Source: Nectonema munidae | Taxonomy: Eukaryota > Nematomorpha > Nectonematoida > Nectonematidae | NCBI GenBank assembly: GCA_030549495.1 | Contig: JAUIRK010000971.1 | Location: 362,501-426,500 of the forward strand | DNA: 64,000 nt | Direction of reading: 5' to 3' | Part shown: positions 11,891 through 22,850 of the stretch, piece by piece | Numbering within the stretch: the first letter of the stretch is position 1 | Layout of the letters: every line of letters begins with the position of its first letter | Notes under the pieces: generated by a model | Databases searched by the model: none | Told to the model about the DNA's origin: nothing | What the model saw: only the letters and a program-made list of their open reading frames with translations | Position numbers and translations under genes: made by a program

Positions 11891-12272
11891 TTAAAGAGAA
11901 GTTATCCCCCAAAGTAAAAAAATTTGTTACATGAAGTAAGTAAGTTGTTAAATCATAAAAATAAATTGGTCAATTTAACTAGTTTGTGAGTTATATTGAT
12001 GTAATTAGTAAATATTTGAAATATCTTGGCATAATAAAAGACATAAAAATCACTTATATCTATTAACCCATTTAGTAGCAATGTTCCCAATGATTTCAGT
12101 AATTCCTATTTAATTCTATTTAAAGCATTTCAAGTTCAAGTGACATGTTTCAAGTTTTAAGGGTAGTTTATATTTGGATTCGCCTTGAAAATATTTATTT
12201 ATTTTTTATTCAACAACAATCTAATTAAAAGTAGACGATTTTGTTATTAATGTAAAATCATTTAATTTTGAT

Positions 12273-12473
12273 ATGTCTCCATTAAAATCAAGGATTAAAA
12301 TTAAAGAAGAAACAAAACAATTGATTTTTAAAATGGTAGTTGAAGATGGTCGTAAATTTATTGATGTTTCTGAAGCTCTTGGATATTAGTATAAACACAG
12401 TACGAACAATATTTCACCGAAAAAAAGTAGAAAATTCTTCATTAAGAAAATCTTGGTTGGACAAAGAAAATTT
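12273..12473 (+). pseudogene. Helix-turn-helix transposase N-terminus, relic
   Basis: From the ATG at 12,273 the frame encodes a charged start (MSPLKSRIKIKEETK), then a first helix with LIFKMVVEDGRKFIDVSEAL. After a one-base frameshift near 12,366 it continues as ISINTVRTIFHRKK. The pattern of an E-rich opening followed by EALG-IS-NTV is that of the N-terminal helix-turn-helix of IS630/Tc1-type transposases, which bind their own element ends. The gene is cut at 12,473 by the Merlin element, whose target copy GAAAATTT ends here. Beyond Merlin, 14,532-14,640 seems to resume with a stretch reading IENKISKNNIITQKQLRKIF, which fits the second DNA-binding subdomain. No catalytic part was found. The family is inferred from the DNA-binding pattern only. 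Confidence 0.5.
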
Positions 12474-12656
12474 GATACTTTTCTGTTATCTCTCCCCCCC
12501 CCCCCCTCACTCTAAAAAAATTTAAAAAAAAGAAGACGATATTTTCTAAAATTGAAAGAACAGAATATTTTCAGCAGAATATTTTCTATTTTCATTAGCA
12601 GACAATTAATTATTAGCATTCGTTTTTTAGAATGATTTTTTTACGATTTTTACGAT

Positions 12657-13481
12657 TTTTAGCGTCACTTACTACATAGGTGGTTATAATATTAAGCGTA
12701 CCGCACAAATTAACGATTTAGGAATTATTATTGATGATGCTCTCAAATTTAAACCTCAATTTTCAAAAATCATCTCGAAAGTTTACTCTATATTCCATTT
12801 AGTTCTTCGATATTTATCTTCCTTTGAACCCGAGATAGCTAAACCTATATATAAAGCTTTGATACGACCCATCTTTGAGTACAGTAATGTTATAGCGCAA
12901 CCTACCTGCATAAAAAATATGAAATCTTTGGAGAAAATACAGCAACATATAACCAAAAAAATGAAAGGCCTCAAAGAACTGCACTATAAAGAACGATGCG
13001 CAGACTCTGTCCTTACACCTTCTGTCATACAGATATAAAAGAAACGACATGATAACAGTATTTAACATCATAAATAAAAACATTCATGTTAATCGTGATA
13101 TCCTACCCCCATTTTCTTCAAGATTTCAAAGAACTCATCAGTACAAATTTATAAAAGGCCGACACAAAAAGCACTTCCGCAAAAACTTCTTTTCTAACAG
13201 AATTATCAACGACTGGAACAGCTTTCCCGCGTATGTAGTAAACTCTCCTACTTTAAACATCTTCAAGCAACGCCTTGACCACTTCTGGAAAGATAAGATG
13301 TATACTCCTTCCTAGCTTAGTAACTCGGAATATCCTAGTTTTCTTATATTAATCTTTTTTCCATAATTGTCACTTACACTATTCTCGATCAGTTTAGTTA
13401 TTCTTTTCCTTAAATTGATGCGATCATTACAGGCAAATTTGCCTTTCTATTCGCTTAATAAATTATGTTATGTTATGTTAA
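12657..13481 (+). pseudogene. LINE 3' end, reverse transcriptase C-terminal region
   Basis: Reading across frames, the segment encodes LGIIIDDALKFKPQFSKI, the conserved LG-x-x-D block that follows the reverse transcriptase core of CR1/Jockey-type LINEs. It continues through ALIRPIFEYSNVIAQP and ends with RNDMITVFNI and FSNRIINDWNSFPAYVVNSP, then a stop at 13,315. The 3' end is a TTATG-type tail (near 13,463-13,480) after about 150 bp of UTR. Stops and frameshifts interrupt it, for example near 13,036. It is 5' truncated, as is usual for LINE copies. The first 120 bp are nearly identical to 45,661-45,790. It sits inside the Merlin element, upstream of the transposase. Confidence 0.75.
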
Positions 13482-13509
13482 GATTAAGTCAAATATGTAA
13501 GGATGAGAA

Positions 13510-14332
13510 ATAGCATTTCTTTTTTCCAATCAAAAGGAATTTTTCATCAAGAACGAAAATGCCGAAATGGTCATATAATGAAACTGTCTGTTGGAAAACG
13601 AAATAGATGGCAGTGTAAATTTCGTTCATGTAGAGAAGAAAGAGGAGTAAGAACAAATAATTGATTCGAAAATTCTCGTTTGCCTTTTCGAAAAGCAGCA
13701 TTGTTTATATATTGTTGGGCACACAACATGTCAAGTATAAAATTTTGTGAACGTGAATTAGAAATGAAGCACGAATCAGTAGTTTATTGGAACAACTATT
13801 TGAGAGAAATATGTGCCCAATATCTTCTAGCTAATCCTAGAGTGATTGGAGGAAACAACATGACTGTAGAAATAGATGAAAGTTTGTTCACCAAAAGAAA
13901 AAATCACGTTGGACATGTATTTCCTCAACAATGGGTTTTTGGAGGAATCTGTAGAGAGACAAAAGAAAATTTTATGTTTATTGTCCCAGACAAGAAAGCA
14001 ACAACACTTTATCCAATAATAAAGAACAGCATAAGGCCTGGAACTACAATAATAAGTGATGACTGGGGTGTATACAGAAATATGTTTTCCACAAATGAGT
14101 ATCATCATTTAGCTGTTAATCATTAGAAAAACTTTGTGGATCCTTCTAGTGGGGCTCACACTCAAAATATGAACGAATGTGGAGAAGTGCCAAAGAAAAG
14201 AATAAAGAATAGAATGGCACTCATAGAAGTCTACTATAGAGTTCATGTGGCGAGAGGAAATCAAAGTTAAAGGTTTAAACCCTTTCGATACAATACTTAG
14301 ACACATCAGTTGCTATTGGGCTCCTCATTAGA
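13510..14332 (+). pseudogene. Merlin transposase (IS1016/ISXO2-like), broken
   Basis: The reading shows, in order, a zinc-ribbon-like start (CRNGHIMKLSVGKRNRWQC), a linker, and a DDE-type core. The core includes MTVEIDESLFTKRK with the first Asp, VFGGICRETKENFMFIVPD, and TTIISDDWGVYRNM with the second Asp. A C-terminal stretch in another frame reads IERMWRSAKEKNK, where the third acidic residue is expected, and the end is NPFDTILRHISCYW. This is the domain order of the ISXO2/IS1016-like transposases that define Merlin. In-frame stops lie near 13,660 and 14,124-14,126, with a frameshift near 14,172, so it cannot make an active enzyme. A whole protein of this family is about 270-300 residues, and this copy spans almost all of it. 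Confidence 0.8.
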
Positions 14333-14531
14333 TAAGCAATATTACAATTTTCACTTATCATTCTATATTTTTCCAATATTAAATATAATCTGTTATCTCC
14401 TTCCTACTCTAAAAAAATTCTAAATGATATTATATAATAATCAGAGAAATGTTGATGAAACAGTAAAAAGGTAAAAAAAAATATTCACTAAAAAAAAATT
14501 TTAGATTGGGGGGAGATAACAGAAAAGTACC

Positions 14532-14764
14532 GAAAAATTAAAATGTCCCAGATCATACTAATTTAATTGAAAATAAAATTAGTAAAAATAACATCATAAC
14601 ACAGAAACAATTACGTAAAATTTTTTATGAAACTATAAATTTGTGAAGAACTGTTATTTGGAAAGAATGTGTAATTGAATATATATCTTCTCTCAACAAA
14701 AAAATAAAATATTTTCAAACTCAATAAAAAATTAGTTTTTAAGTCGAACCTAAAAATAAAGCTA
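14532..14764 (+). other. Remainder of interrupted transposase, then AT-rich
   Basis: The first ~110 bases after the Merlin element can be read as a continuation of the helix-turn-helix gene (ITQKQLRKIFYET). The rest is AT-rich without features. Confidence 0.4.
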
Positions 14765-15490
14765 AAGTTCATGTCTAAAGTTCATGAACACAATGACTTG
14801 GGGTTAATAATCGACGCAAAGCTGAATTTTATTCTCCATGTTTCAAAAGTTGTGAAAAAGGCATACTCAACGATACATATGTTGAAAAATACTTTTGTAA
14901 TATCAAACAGTGAAATTGCTGTACACCTTTTCAAGTCCTTGGTAAGACTAATTCTTGAATACGCAAATGTGATTTATGGGGATAGCTCTGCGAGTAATGT
15001 CAAGAAAATTGAAAAAGTTCAAAAAAACTTCACAAAAGTTTACCTGCTATGAGAAATTTTCCTTATTCTGAAAGAATTAATGTTTTGAACTTACCTTCAC
15101 TTTATTATAGAATAAAGAGAAATAAAATGATTACTATTTTCAACATTGTAAAGAAAAATATGATAATAAAAGAAGATGTCCTGCCAGGTTTTTCAACAAG
15201 AATTTCTAGATCGCATTGCTTCAAATTTAAAGCTGAAAGTTTCCAGAACAAGTATCGCCAAACATTTCTAACACAAAGAGCTTTTGAAGATTGCAATTCT
15301 TTGCCCAGTGAAGTTGTGAATTCTACTGCGTTGAATGACTTTAAAAACAAACTGGATGCAGTTTGGCAGTCTAGGAGATTGTATTATTTTGCTTAATTTC
15401 AAGATGCAAATCTTACAGGCATTAGCCTCAATTTTGTTTAAATAAATATGTTATGTTAAAATATTTTATGTTATGTTATGCCATATAATT
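14765..15490 (+). pseudogene. Second LINE 3' end fragment
   Basis: The first frame encodes NDLGLIIDAKLNFILHVSKV and LFKSLVRLILEYANVIYGD, then IEKVQKNFTKV. After a frameshift near 15,045 it continues as MRNFPYSERINVLNLPSLYY, MITIFNIVKKN and LTQRAFEDCNSLPSEVVNS to a stop at 15,396. This matches the order in the 12,657 fragment and in LINE ORF2 C-termini. The 3' tail has ATGTTATGTTA-type repeats (15,443-15,480). It is clearly diverged from the first fragment, so it is a separate insertion of a related family. Confidence 0.75.
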
Positions 15491-15815
15491 TCAATTCTAT
15501 AGTTTAAAAAAGAAAGGAATTTATCCAAAAAAATATATAGTACTAGTTAATTATAAAAAATACATCAAACATTGGCGGTAAAATCAGTTATAATACTTAT
15601 ATTATAAGAAGGACCAAAATTTGGATCTTTGTTCCAAATAAAGAAAAAAAAAGCTTAAAAAAATGTTATGTTACTTAAAACTTGAAAACATTTCTCTTAA
15701 ATTTGAAAACATTTCACAACATTTCACTTATGAAAACATTTCACTTGAACATGTATATATGCAATAAAACAAGAGTTCATCTGGGTTTCCTTTGGCAACA
15801 TTGCTACTAAATGGG

Positions 15816-16640
15816 TTATTTATAATTTTGAATGTTGCACTTCGAATATTTTAACTTTCTATGCTGTTGTGTTTTACCAAACTTTTGTACGCCTGTCTAA
15901 ATTCTAAAATATTCCTTTTTTTATGAAAAATTTATTTTAGCTTATAAAAAAGCTTAAAAGAAAAATATCATGATAAATATAGCAAATTTTTACTTATATA
16001 ACTATATCACTTCTTCAAGGAAGTTTAATGATTTAGTATTGGAGTTATGTCAAAAAAGATTCACATGTTAATTACAAACATAAAACTCAAAGTCGAACAA
16101 AAAAATAATAAGAAAGTTAAAAAATAATTTGAGAAAGTTAAACTCAAAGATTAACACAAAGATGGAAGAAAGAAATAAAAAAAATATTCAAAATAAAAAA
16201 GGCAGGAGATACTAAATTTGTTTCCCCTTTTTGCAACTTGGTGTCTCTTATTTTTCAAGAAAATTTTTCTTTTTTGATTAAGCAGATTTTAGTTAATTAA
16301 ATTTCTTCTTTTTTAAAAAAAAATATCGGTAAAATTGTGAGCATAAATTAGGAGCCAACAGCTTTAAATTTTATAAGGTTGTTTTTCCAATATATTTTAA
16401 GGAAAATAGTTGATAAACAAAATGAAAATTTTCATACCAAATGATGCCAAATTTTCCTTTCTTGATATTCAAAAGCTCTTTTGAGTAAAACATCCTGTTT
16501 AAAACAAAAGAACATGTTTAAAGTATGCAGTCGTTTTATAAAACTATACACTTTTGAAAATCAAAGGCTTAAGAAGTTTTATTATCAAATTTAAAGAGGT
16601 CACTTTGATTATCATATTTAAACTTTGTGGTACCAGACCA
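15816..16640. other. AT-rich spacer, no gene seen
   Basis: A-rich runs and short repeats of AAGTTAAA-like words near 16,090-16,160. No recognisable feature. Confidence 0.55.
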
Positions 16641-17120
16641 GAGAAAAATCCAGGTGACAAAGTCAGGGTAGGCAAATTAGAAAAAAAGAAAAATTTGTGG
16701 AGAAAAAATCTTCAAAGGAATTTTTAGTTTGGTCTCTGTATCCATCTTAGAACGCACTCGCAGAGGTTTCGCTTTGTAATCCAGAAACACTTCAAACCAG
16801 GTTGACATCCAGGGGTCCAAGAAAAAATACAGGGCATCCAAGGAAAATTTTTTGAGGAAAAGATTGTTCAGGACATTTCCATGTTTGAAGCATTCTTTTT
16901 AGATGCAGAGGTGTTAATTTACTTGGATTCACTTTAATGGTATTCCCATATGGGTAATTACATTGTTGTATTCGAACGATTTTCCTGACTGTTGTGTACT
17001 AAGCTCTTCTTTTATTATTCTCCCTTTTTTTGTTATTGTTTGTGATGTTTCCGTTTTTTCCCGTCATATTACATGTCTCTGTTTTGTTTGAGAAATAAAC
17101 TCTTCTTCTTCTTCTTCTCA
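16640..17120 (+). repeat. Possible LINE 3' UTR with (CTT)n tail
   Basis: This patch is less AT-rich than its surroundings. It ends in GAGAAATAAACT followed by about six CTT units (17,098-17,117). The end resembles 4020-4056. No coding part of a LINE is attached, so the call rests on the tail alone. Confidence 0.4.
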
Positions 17121-18164
17121 TATAAAAATTTGACCCTTGTTTAAATGCACAAGTTTATATTTAGTATTCGCCTAAGTAAGTATGCTCGACTGTCAGTAAA
17201 AAATGTTGTGAATAAAAATAATTATTGAATAAACAACGAAGAATTCATATAAAAAGACTTAGACTCTGGAATTTAAGTTTTACGGAACTTAATTGGGCGG
17301 AAATTTTGTGTTTGCGAACTTTGCGAAATCAAATTCCTCGCAAAATTTTCTTACTTTTGGCATAAAAATTGATTAACTTGTATAGCTTCATAAAAGAGGG
17401 TGTTTATTTCCTATTCTTCCTATACACTATCTTTTGACCATTCTTAGTGATTTTTTATTTTAAATCTAAAGTGATTTAAGAATTTTTGCTTAAAGTTTGT
17501 CATTTTAACTTTAAGTTTGTGATATTTTTCATTAATTTTGTCCTCAAAGAGTTAAAGAGAGAATATTTCACAGATTCTCTCATTTAAATCCTATACGCGC
17601 TCAAGAACATACAAAAAGATTAATTGCGAATTACTGTAAAAAAATAAACAATTATATTAATGCAAAATTATTGATTAAAGTATAAATATTAACAAACATT
17701 GAATCATTATATTATTTTTTTCTAAATAACTATTTCTTTAGAATTTAATGTCCAATTATTTAATGTGCAAATCAGAATTCCGAAAATATAAAGTAGAACT
17801 TCAAAATGACAAATTGGAAGTAAAAAAATTTTAATTAACTTTCATAAAATTCGACGATTTTTATTTTGAAAATTACAAGTGAAAAACATATGCAAATGCT
17901 ATCAAATTAAAAAATGAGTTGTGAAAAATTTAAAGAGAAATTATTACGATTTCATTACTGCTATGCTTTTTACAAAAATCATAGAAAACTTTCTCTAAGC
18001 GTGTACGTACACAGCATTTCAAGGCCAAGATGCATCATATATAAACTTTCAAAATCTTGCGTTTTTATGAGAACTCGTTTTTGAGAATTCCTTTAACTCT
18101 CATATTATGAATATACAAACAAAACCCCTATTTACATTCAATATAGACATTTTAAATAAACCCT
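17121..18164. other. AT-rich spacer, no gene seen
   Basis: No recognisable coding, RNA or repeat feature. Confidence 0.55.
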
Positions 18165-18168
18165 TTAA

Positions 18169-18271
18169 CCCTTTCAGGTACAATGGACACCAGTGTCCAA
18201 AAATCGTTTGCTTAATTTATATAAAAACTCATTGAGAAAGAAAGCAGACGATAGAAAACCGCCTAAAAGGG
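18169..18271. mobile_element. TTAA-flanked MITE, family 1 variant
   Basis: TTAA sits at 18,165-18,168 and 18,272-18,275. The ends are CCCTTTCAGGTAC at the left and CCCTTTTAGGCGG read inward from the right. The interior has ATCGTTTGC and an inverted GCAGACGAT. No coding capacity. Confidence 0.75.
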
Positions 18272-18299
18272 TTAAACTGAAAAAGGACGAACTTAAACC

Positions 18300-18490
18300 G
18301 AAAATGCTATATATAAAATCTCATTGAAAAAAGCAGACGATTAGTCTTCAAAATTTATGGTCCTCAATGGGTTAAAGGACCATAATTTTTAAGGGTAATC
18401 TTCTGCTTTCAATATATATTTAAAGAAGACGATTTTCATTCTTTATGGTACACAGATGTCACACTGATCCTCAAAAGGTTATGAGTTAAA
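18300..18490. mobile_element. Two abutting degenerate family 1 MITEs
   Basis: One element ends with GCAGACGAT then TGGTCCTCAATGGG at a TTAA (18,372-18,375). The same TTAA starts another with AGGACCATAATTTTTAAGGG, which runs to GATCCTCAAAAGGTTA near 18,482. Sharing one TTAA suggests one member landed in the duplicated site of the other. Confidence 0.5.
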
Positions 18491-18599
18491 TAGGGTAAAA
18501 AACCTCTTTTAAAAGATCCAACTATTTTACCATAGACTTGTAATTTAAGATAGATTTTCTTTCTTCAAAAAAGGGAAATATTTGAGGCTATCATTAATT

Positions 18600-18745
18600 G
18601 AACAAAACGACGCTTTGAGAAGCGGAATTTTAGGACTTGTCGTCTGCTTTATTTTTCAATGCAAAGAATATGTTTATAGCAGACGATTTTCATTTCTTTG
18701 AACACTGATATCATACTGATCCTCAAGATCCTCAAAGAGTTGAAC
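18600..18745. mobile_element. Degenerate family 1 MITE
   Basis: TCGTCTGCTTTA and an inverted AGCAGACGATTTTCATT flank the middle. The right end is GATCCTCAAAGAGTTGA, near the family end GGTCCTCAAAGGGTTAA. The left terminus is not recognisable. Confidence 0.5.
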
Positions 18746-18984
18746 ACTTTTCGTGATTAATTTAAAAAAATATAATTCGTTACAAAAATTTACACTATAG
18801 TTTTCACTCATAACAATTCAAGTTATAAAGAAATTCGCTGATAGGAAACAGTCATTAGTAGATTAAAAATTATTAGAAATGTTGGGAAGGGGGTTAGATT
18901 TTTTCTTTAGATTAAGTTTTGATAAAAAAAAAGAAGTTCATATGCTCTTGAAATAAATTTTCCTAAGGAATGAAATTCGTTGGT

Positions 18985-19062
18985 TTAAAATATATAAAAT
19001 TCAGATGAAAAAAAAAGCAGATGATCAGTCTTCAACATTCTGGTCCTCAAAGAGTTTAGATT
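18985..19062. mobile_element. Family 1 MITE, right half
   Basis: TATATAAAATTCAGATG, then AGCAGATGATCAGTCTTCAA and TGGTCCTCAAAGAGTTTA, match the right half of the 11,771-11,890 element. The left half is missing or beyond recognition. Confidence 0.5.
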
Positions 19063-20054
19063 TTGTCGAAAATAGCACTGTTAAATTGATAAATTCATGT
19101 TTTAACTCCAAAATCCATAAAATGTATTTTTATAAAAATCTAAAATTTGTTAAAAATATAGAGATGTGCAAAGAGTGATTAAAATTTTGTAAAAATTTAA
19201 ATTAAAAAAAATGATACTCATATATGATACTTTCAAGGTTAACTAAGTTTAGTTAGTCTGTTCTAGTTAATAAGTTTAATATAATTATTGTGCTTATAAA
19301 TTAAAATCTTTCTCAATTTGCACAAGAAATCCATATGGCAAAGTATCAGTGCGGTGAATCGTCCTACAGCAAATCGTTCTAGCACCACTTTATCATACTA
19401 GCGCTGAATAAGGTTTGTCACCCGTGCTTTACACTATTATATGTTTCTTTTATTGAAATATTAGGGCAAATAGTATTCAAACGATTTTAGAGTATGAATT
19501 TTCGAAAATTCATTATTCATAATAAGAAAGAAACGAAAGTTACCGTTAATGGAATTCTTTTTGAAAAAAAGAGTCGAAGCATATCAATTAAAGCATATCA
19601 AAAATAAGAAATAATGAAGAAGGTCAAATTCCTGAGAAAAGACTCCAAAAATGATTTGGAAAAATCCAGTGGTCAATGAAACTGTGAAATATTTACATTA
19701 AAAGCCATAATCTTTAGTTCGTTTTTTATCAACGAAATTATTTCTGTTTCATCTTGTCTGAACAGATGGCAAAATTTTGACTGTTTGTTTATATATAAAC
19801 GTTTGCACAAAGTAAACAACTAGTGAGAAACTTTGCACAATATGCGTGATGGCACATTTTGGTGCTCATCAAATGATTGTAAGATGACGACGCTTTGTAT
19901 CTTACACATTTGTTCTTCACGTTGCCGACTATGCAACAGCGACTGTTTGACAGATTTTTTGACCTTGATTTTTTTAAATTAAGGTTTTACATCACCTTCA
20001 AAAAATTTCTTAATATGTTAAAATCTGTCTTATCTCAATTTAAATCATGAATCT
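19063..20054. other. AT-rich spacer, no gene seen
   Basis: Nothing recognisable. The 19,330-19,440 and 19,800-19,930 patches are less AT-rich but have no coding or tRNA-like pattern. Confidence 0.5.
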
Positions 20055-20062
20055 GTCTAAAG

Positions 20063-20885
20063 CAGTGATTCTTAACCTTTAGGATCAGTTTACCCCTAAA
20101 TATTATGAAAATTTTTTTATGACTCCTATAAAATTCTTTTTGATTCAGCCATTTAAAGTTAAAAACAAGAACATTTATATGTTATATTTTATAATACAAA
20201 CACTTGTTAAAAGAAAGGTTAATTGAAAAAATTTATTTAAATTAATATAATCTAACAAATTCAGTATAATTTAATTCGAAGTCTGGTATTGTTTGCCAGA
20301 CAAAAGTTTTTCAAAACGTGGTGTAATGCTCGACAGACAGCATCTCGTGTCTGAATAAATTGCAAGCTTATTACGTGCACTTGTTTTTAAAGACATCATT
20401 GCACAAAATCCAGTCTCGCAACGATAAGATGAAGTTGACTGTATCAAAAAAATCATAGTACGTTTGGAAAGAATAGGATAAACGGTTTTTAATTTGGCCC
20501 AGAATGATGGAAGTGCTTGCTCGGAAAAATCGAGTTTTTGTCTTCTCTTATTTGAAGAAACTCCACTTTGGCAGCAACATCAGAGTCATCAAGGCTACTT
20601 TCGCTCACTGAAAAAGGTCTGGTGATCCAAATGTCATTAGAACGGCTATTTAACTTCGGAAAATTGTTTTCAATTGCTTGATTGCAAGCAATATGTGTAA
20701 GATTTAAAATGATGTTTCAAAACACCCAGGATTAATGAATACATCAAATAGAAATAGTTTTGCAAGTGATGGAAGACGTTCATGATGATACACTTTTTGA
20801 TATCAAAAGTTTTTCATGACCCCTGCAAAAACTTCAAACGACTCCCAAAAGTGTCACGACCCCCAGGTTAATTTTCTAACCAGTG
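20063..20885 (-). mobile_element. hAT element, deletion derivative (ZBED5-like)
   Basis: The left end CAGTGATTCTTAACCTTTAG and the right end, which reads CACTGGTTAGAAAATTAACC inward, are decayed hAT-type inverted repeats. The 8-bp flanks GTCTAAAG (20,055-20,062) and ATCTAAAG (20,886-20,893) match at 7 of 8 bases, the target duplication length of hAT elements. At 823 bp it is far too short for a full element and keeps only the C-terminus of the transposase on the minus strand. Confidence 0.8.
20271..20700 (-). pseudogene. hAT transposase C-terminus (ZBED5-like)
   Basis: The minus strand near 20,271-20,456 encodes SSYRCETGFCAMMSLKTSAR, then RNKLAIYSDTRCCLSSITPR and FEKLLSGKQ. The CE-GF-AMM-LKT-RN-L pattern is the C-terminal dimerisation block of ZBED5/FAM200-type hAT transposases. 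Upstream codons, in more than one frame, give traces of the preceding region (DIWITRPFSVSES and FWAKLKTVYPILSK). The N-terminal BED finger and catalytic residues are absent, so it is a fragment of a relic. Such proteins dimerise through this block, which is why it is often the last part to be recognisable. Confidence 0.75.
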
Positions 20886-20893
20886 ATCTAAAG

Positions 20894-21334
20894 TCTCCTT
20901 TTGAAAATAAAAAAGTTTTTATTTGATAAAAAAATTTTATTATCTACATATGTCTGAACATATTTCTATTTATAAAATGGGCGTTTTATGGGATTTTGAA
21001 CTAAAATATAAATTTGTTTTAAAAAATGTTTTCTTAAAATAAATTTATATTAAATTTCTTTTTTAATGAAGTTTAGTATTTGAATTAAAGTTTATTTAAT
21101 TAAATTTGGGTTTTGATTTTTGAGAAAAATTCGCTTCTTTTAAAACTTTTGACAATATTGGTCCTTCTAGCTATACCCTCTTTAATAATAATGCTTGTAA
21201 CAATTTATAATGGAAAAAAAGGAAAAACAAGTTTTTATTTATCAGCAATTTTATCAAAAAGTCAAACTAGGGAATTATCAAATTTACTTTTTAATCAAAT
21301 ATTAATTTAGTTAGTTAGTCAGCATAATATAATA
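20894..21334. other. AT-rich spacer, no gene seen
   Basis: A 65-codon frame at 21,113-21,310 has a hydrophobic stretch but no similarity I recognise. It is likely chance in AT-rich DNA. Confidence 0.5.
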
Positions 21335-21336
21335 TA

Positions 21337-21791
21337 CAGTAACACCTCTGAAATACGACTTCTTCGAAGATACGACTTTATTTATATGCACAAATAATAT
21401 TTACATTAATTAGGCCCCTCTTAAACAACTTGTTCTAACCCCTCACATGCAACATCAATTTAAAAGGTTGATATATTATGTATAGCGAATATACATCTTT
21501 ATATTTATTTTATATCTCATGCTAATGATTTTTTGAAAATAATTAAAATTAGAATTATTTTCAATAAATGTCCACTTTTTAACATTTTTAATTTCAATAT
21601 GATTCATTTTTATGTTAGTTTCATGCGGATTTAATCAAATTATGTTTTATTGATGAAAAATAAACAAGTTATAATACTGTCATCACGTTATAAAAAAACA
21701 TAATTTTTGAAACCCCTTTGTAACGACTTCCTCACAAATACGACTTTTTAAACATTGCTCGATGATCGTTCGTATCTGAGAAGGTTTATTG
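21337..21791. mobile_element. pogo/Tigger-like MITE
   Basis: TA dinucleotides at 21,335-21,336 and 21,792-21,793 flank a 455-bp non-coding element. The left end is CAGTAACACCTCTGAAATAC and the right end reads CAATAAACCTTCTCAGATAC inward. Both are followed by CGA-containing words repeated subterminally (ATACGACTT near the left, AATACGACTTTT near the right). TA duplication with CAGT ends and repeated ACGA words is typical of pogo-type elements. Confidence 0.65.
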
Positions 21792-21793
21792 TA

Positions 21794-22768
21794 TATTAAA
21801 AAAATACAAATTGAAAAAAATAAATAAATTATAAATTATTTTTAGTAAATTCAATTATTTATCTAGTCAGTCACCCATTAAGTAAGTTGGATATTAGGGT
21901 TAGCGTTCTCTTTTTTTACATTATACAATAAGTGCAGCGGGTTTCTGGCCTTTTGAAAAATATCACCATGTATCTACTAATGTTTCATTCTTTTGCATAC
22001 ATAATCTTCTTGTTTTTTTTTATAGATATATGGAATATCATTAATAAATTTCTTCTTTTTTTTCTTCTTACTCTGTCCCACAGAGGGTTTCATTATAAAC
22101 ACATGTTTATATATTAGTTATGTCCAACACACATCACCGTTAAAAACAATAAAAAAATGTTCACTAAATTTTTATAAAATGATTGTAACTAATAAACAAA
22201 ATTTTTTTTGTAAATTTTAATTTATAATTTTTCAATTAAAAAAACAACTATATCTTTTAAAACTTACAAAATTAATTGACCAATTTACAAACAAACGATC
22301 TAACTAAGTAACTATAGTTATTTGAAAATCTAACTTAAAGGTAAATTAATTCGTTTGTTATATAAACAGAGAGTTAGTTAGTGAGTAAGTCAGTTGGTTA
22401 GTGTGTGTGCTAGTTTGAAAAGAATTCGTTTATTTTTTACTCTAACATATATAAATATATCATCTTAATGATTTTTGCATAATTCAGATGCTAGCCTAGT
22501 TTGTATACAGTATTTTTTAATGTATAATATCAATTCAGGCAAATAGTATTCAACAGATTCTAATATGCATTTAGAAAAATTCATCCATTCATAATAAGAA
22601 AAAAGTAGAATGTAAAGGTAAATGAAAATTAGTAATTTAAAATTTGCCTCTACTACTAAGTTTGGATCCCCTAATAATTTGAAATAAGACTTCAAAACAC
22701 CAAAAAATACAAAGTGTAGCAAATCAATACTAATAAAGTCTATTCAATTTTTTTTGATAAATTTTGCT
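21794..22768. other. AT-rich spacer with TTAG-type microsatellite
   Basis: Contains AGTTAGTTAGTGAGTAAGTC near 22,373-22,410. The frames are short and unrecognised. Confidence 0.5.
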
Positions 22769-22769
22769 G

Positions 22770-22850
22770 CCCGGTGTGCATGACTCCCTGCTGTTCCGAC
22801 CTCTAAGCTACGCCAGTCTTTTGATCTCAGTGTTAGAATGAAAAATAAAA
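22770..22850 (-). mobile_element. tRNA-derived SINE head, partial
   Basis: The minus strand reads GGCGTAGCTTAGAGGTCGGA, whose TAGCTTAGAGG fits the internal A box of tRNA-derived promoters. No clear B box follows, so only a fragment can be supported. Confidence 0.4.

Larger units (their letters stand above)
12474..14531 (+). mobile_element. Merlin (IS1016-like) DNA transposon with a nested LINE
   Basis: The left end GATACTTTTCTGTTATCTC and the right end, which reads GGTACTTTTCTGTTATCTC inward, form terminal inverted repeats leading into C or G tracts. The flanks GAAAATTT (12,466-12,473) and GAAAAATT (14,532-14,539) match at 7 of 8 positions, as expected for the 8-9-bp target duplication of Merlin elements. 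The interior holds the Merlin transposase pseudogene and, upstream of it, a truncated LINE. The target was the helix-turn-helix gene, so Merlin inserted after that gene was already present. Confidence 0.75.
12067..15815. mobile_element. Parent-like element of MITE family 2, with nested insertions
   Basis: The left end CCCATTTAGTAGCAATGTT and the right end, which reads the same 19 bases inward, form inverted repeats. The flanks are TTAA at the left and TTAT at the right. About 55 bp at the left end and 50 bp at the right match the two halves of the family 2 MITE (4282-4398, reversed). The MITE therefore looks like this element with its middle deleted. The interior holds a helix-turn-helix transposase relic, broken by a Merlin element (12,474-14,531), which carries a LINE fragment. 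A second LINE fragment lies at 14,765-15,490. Without the insertions the element would be about 1 kb, so it is probably itself incomplete. Confidence 0.6.
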
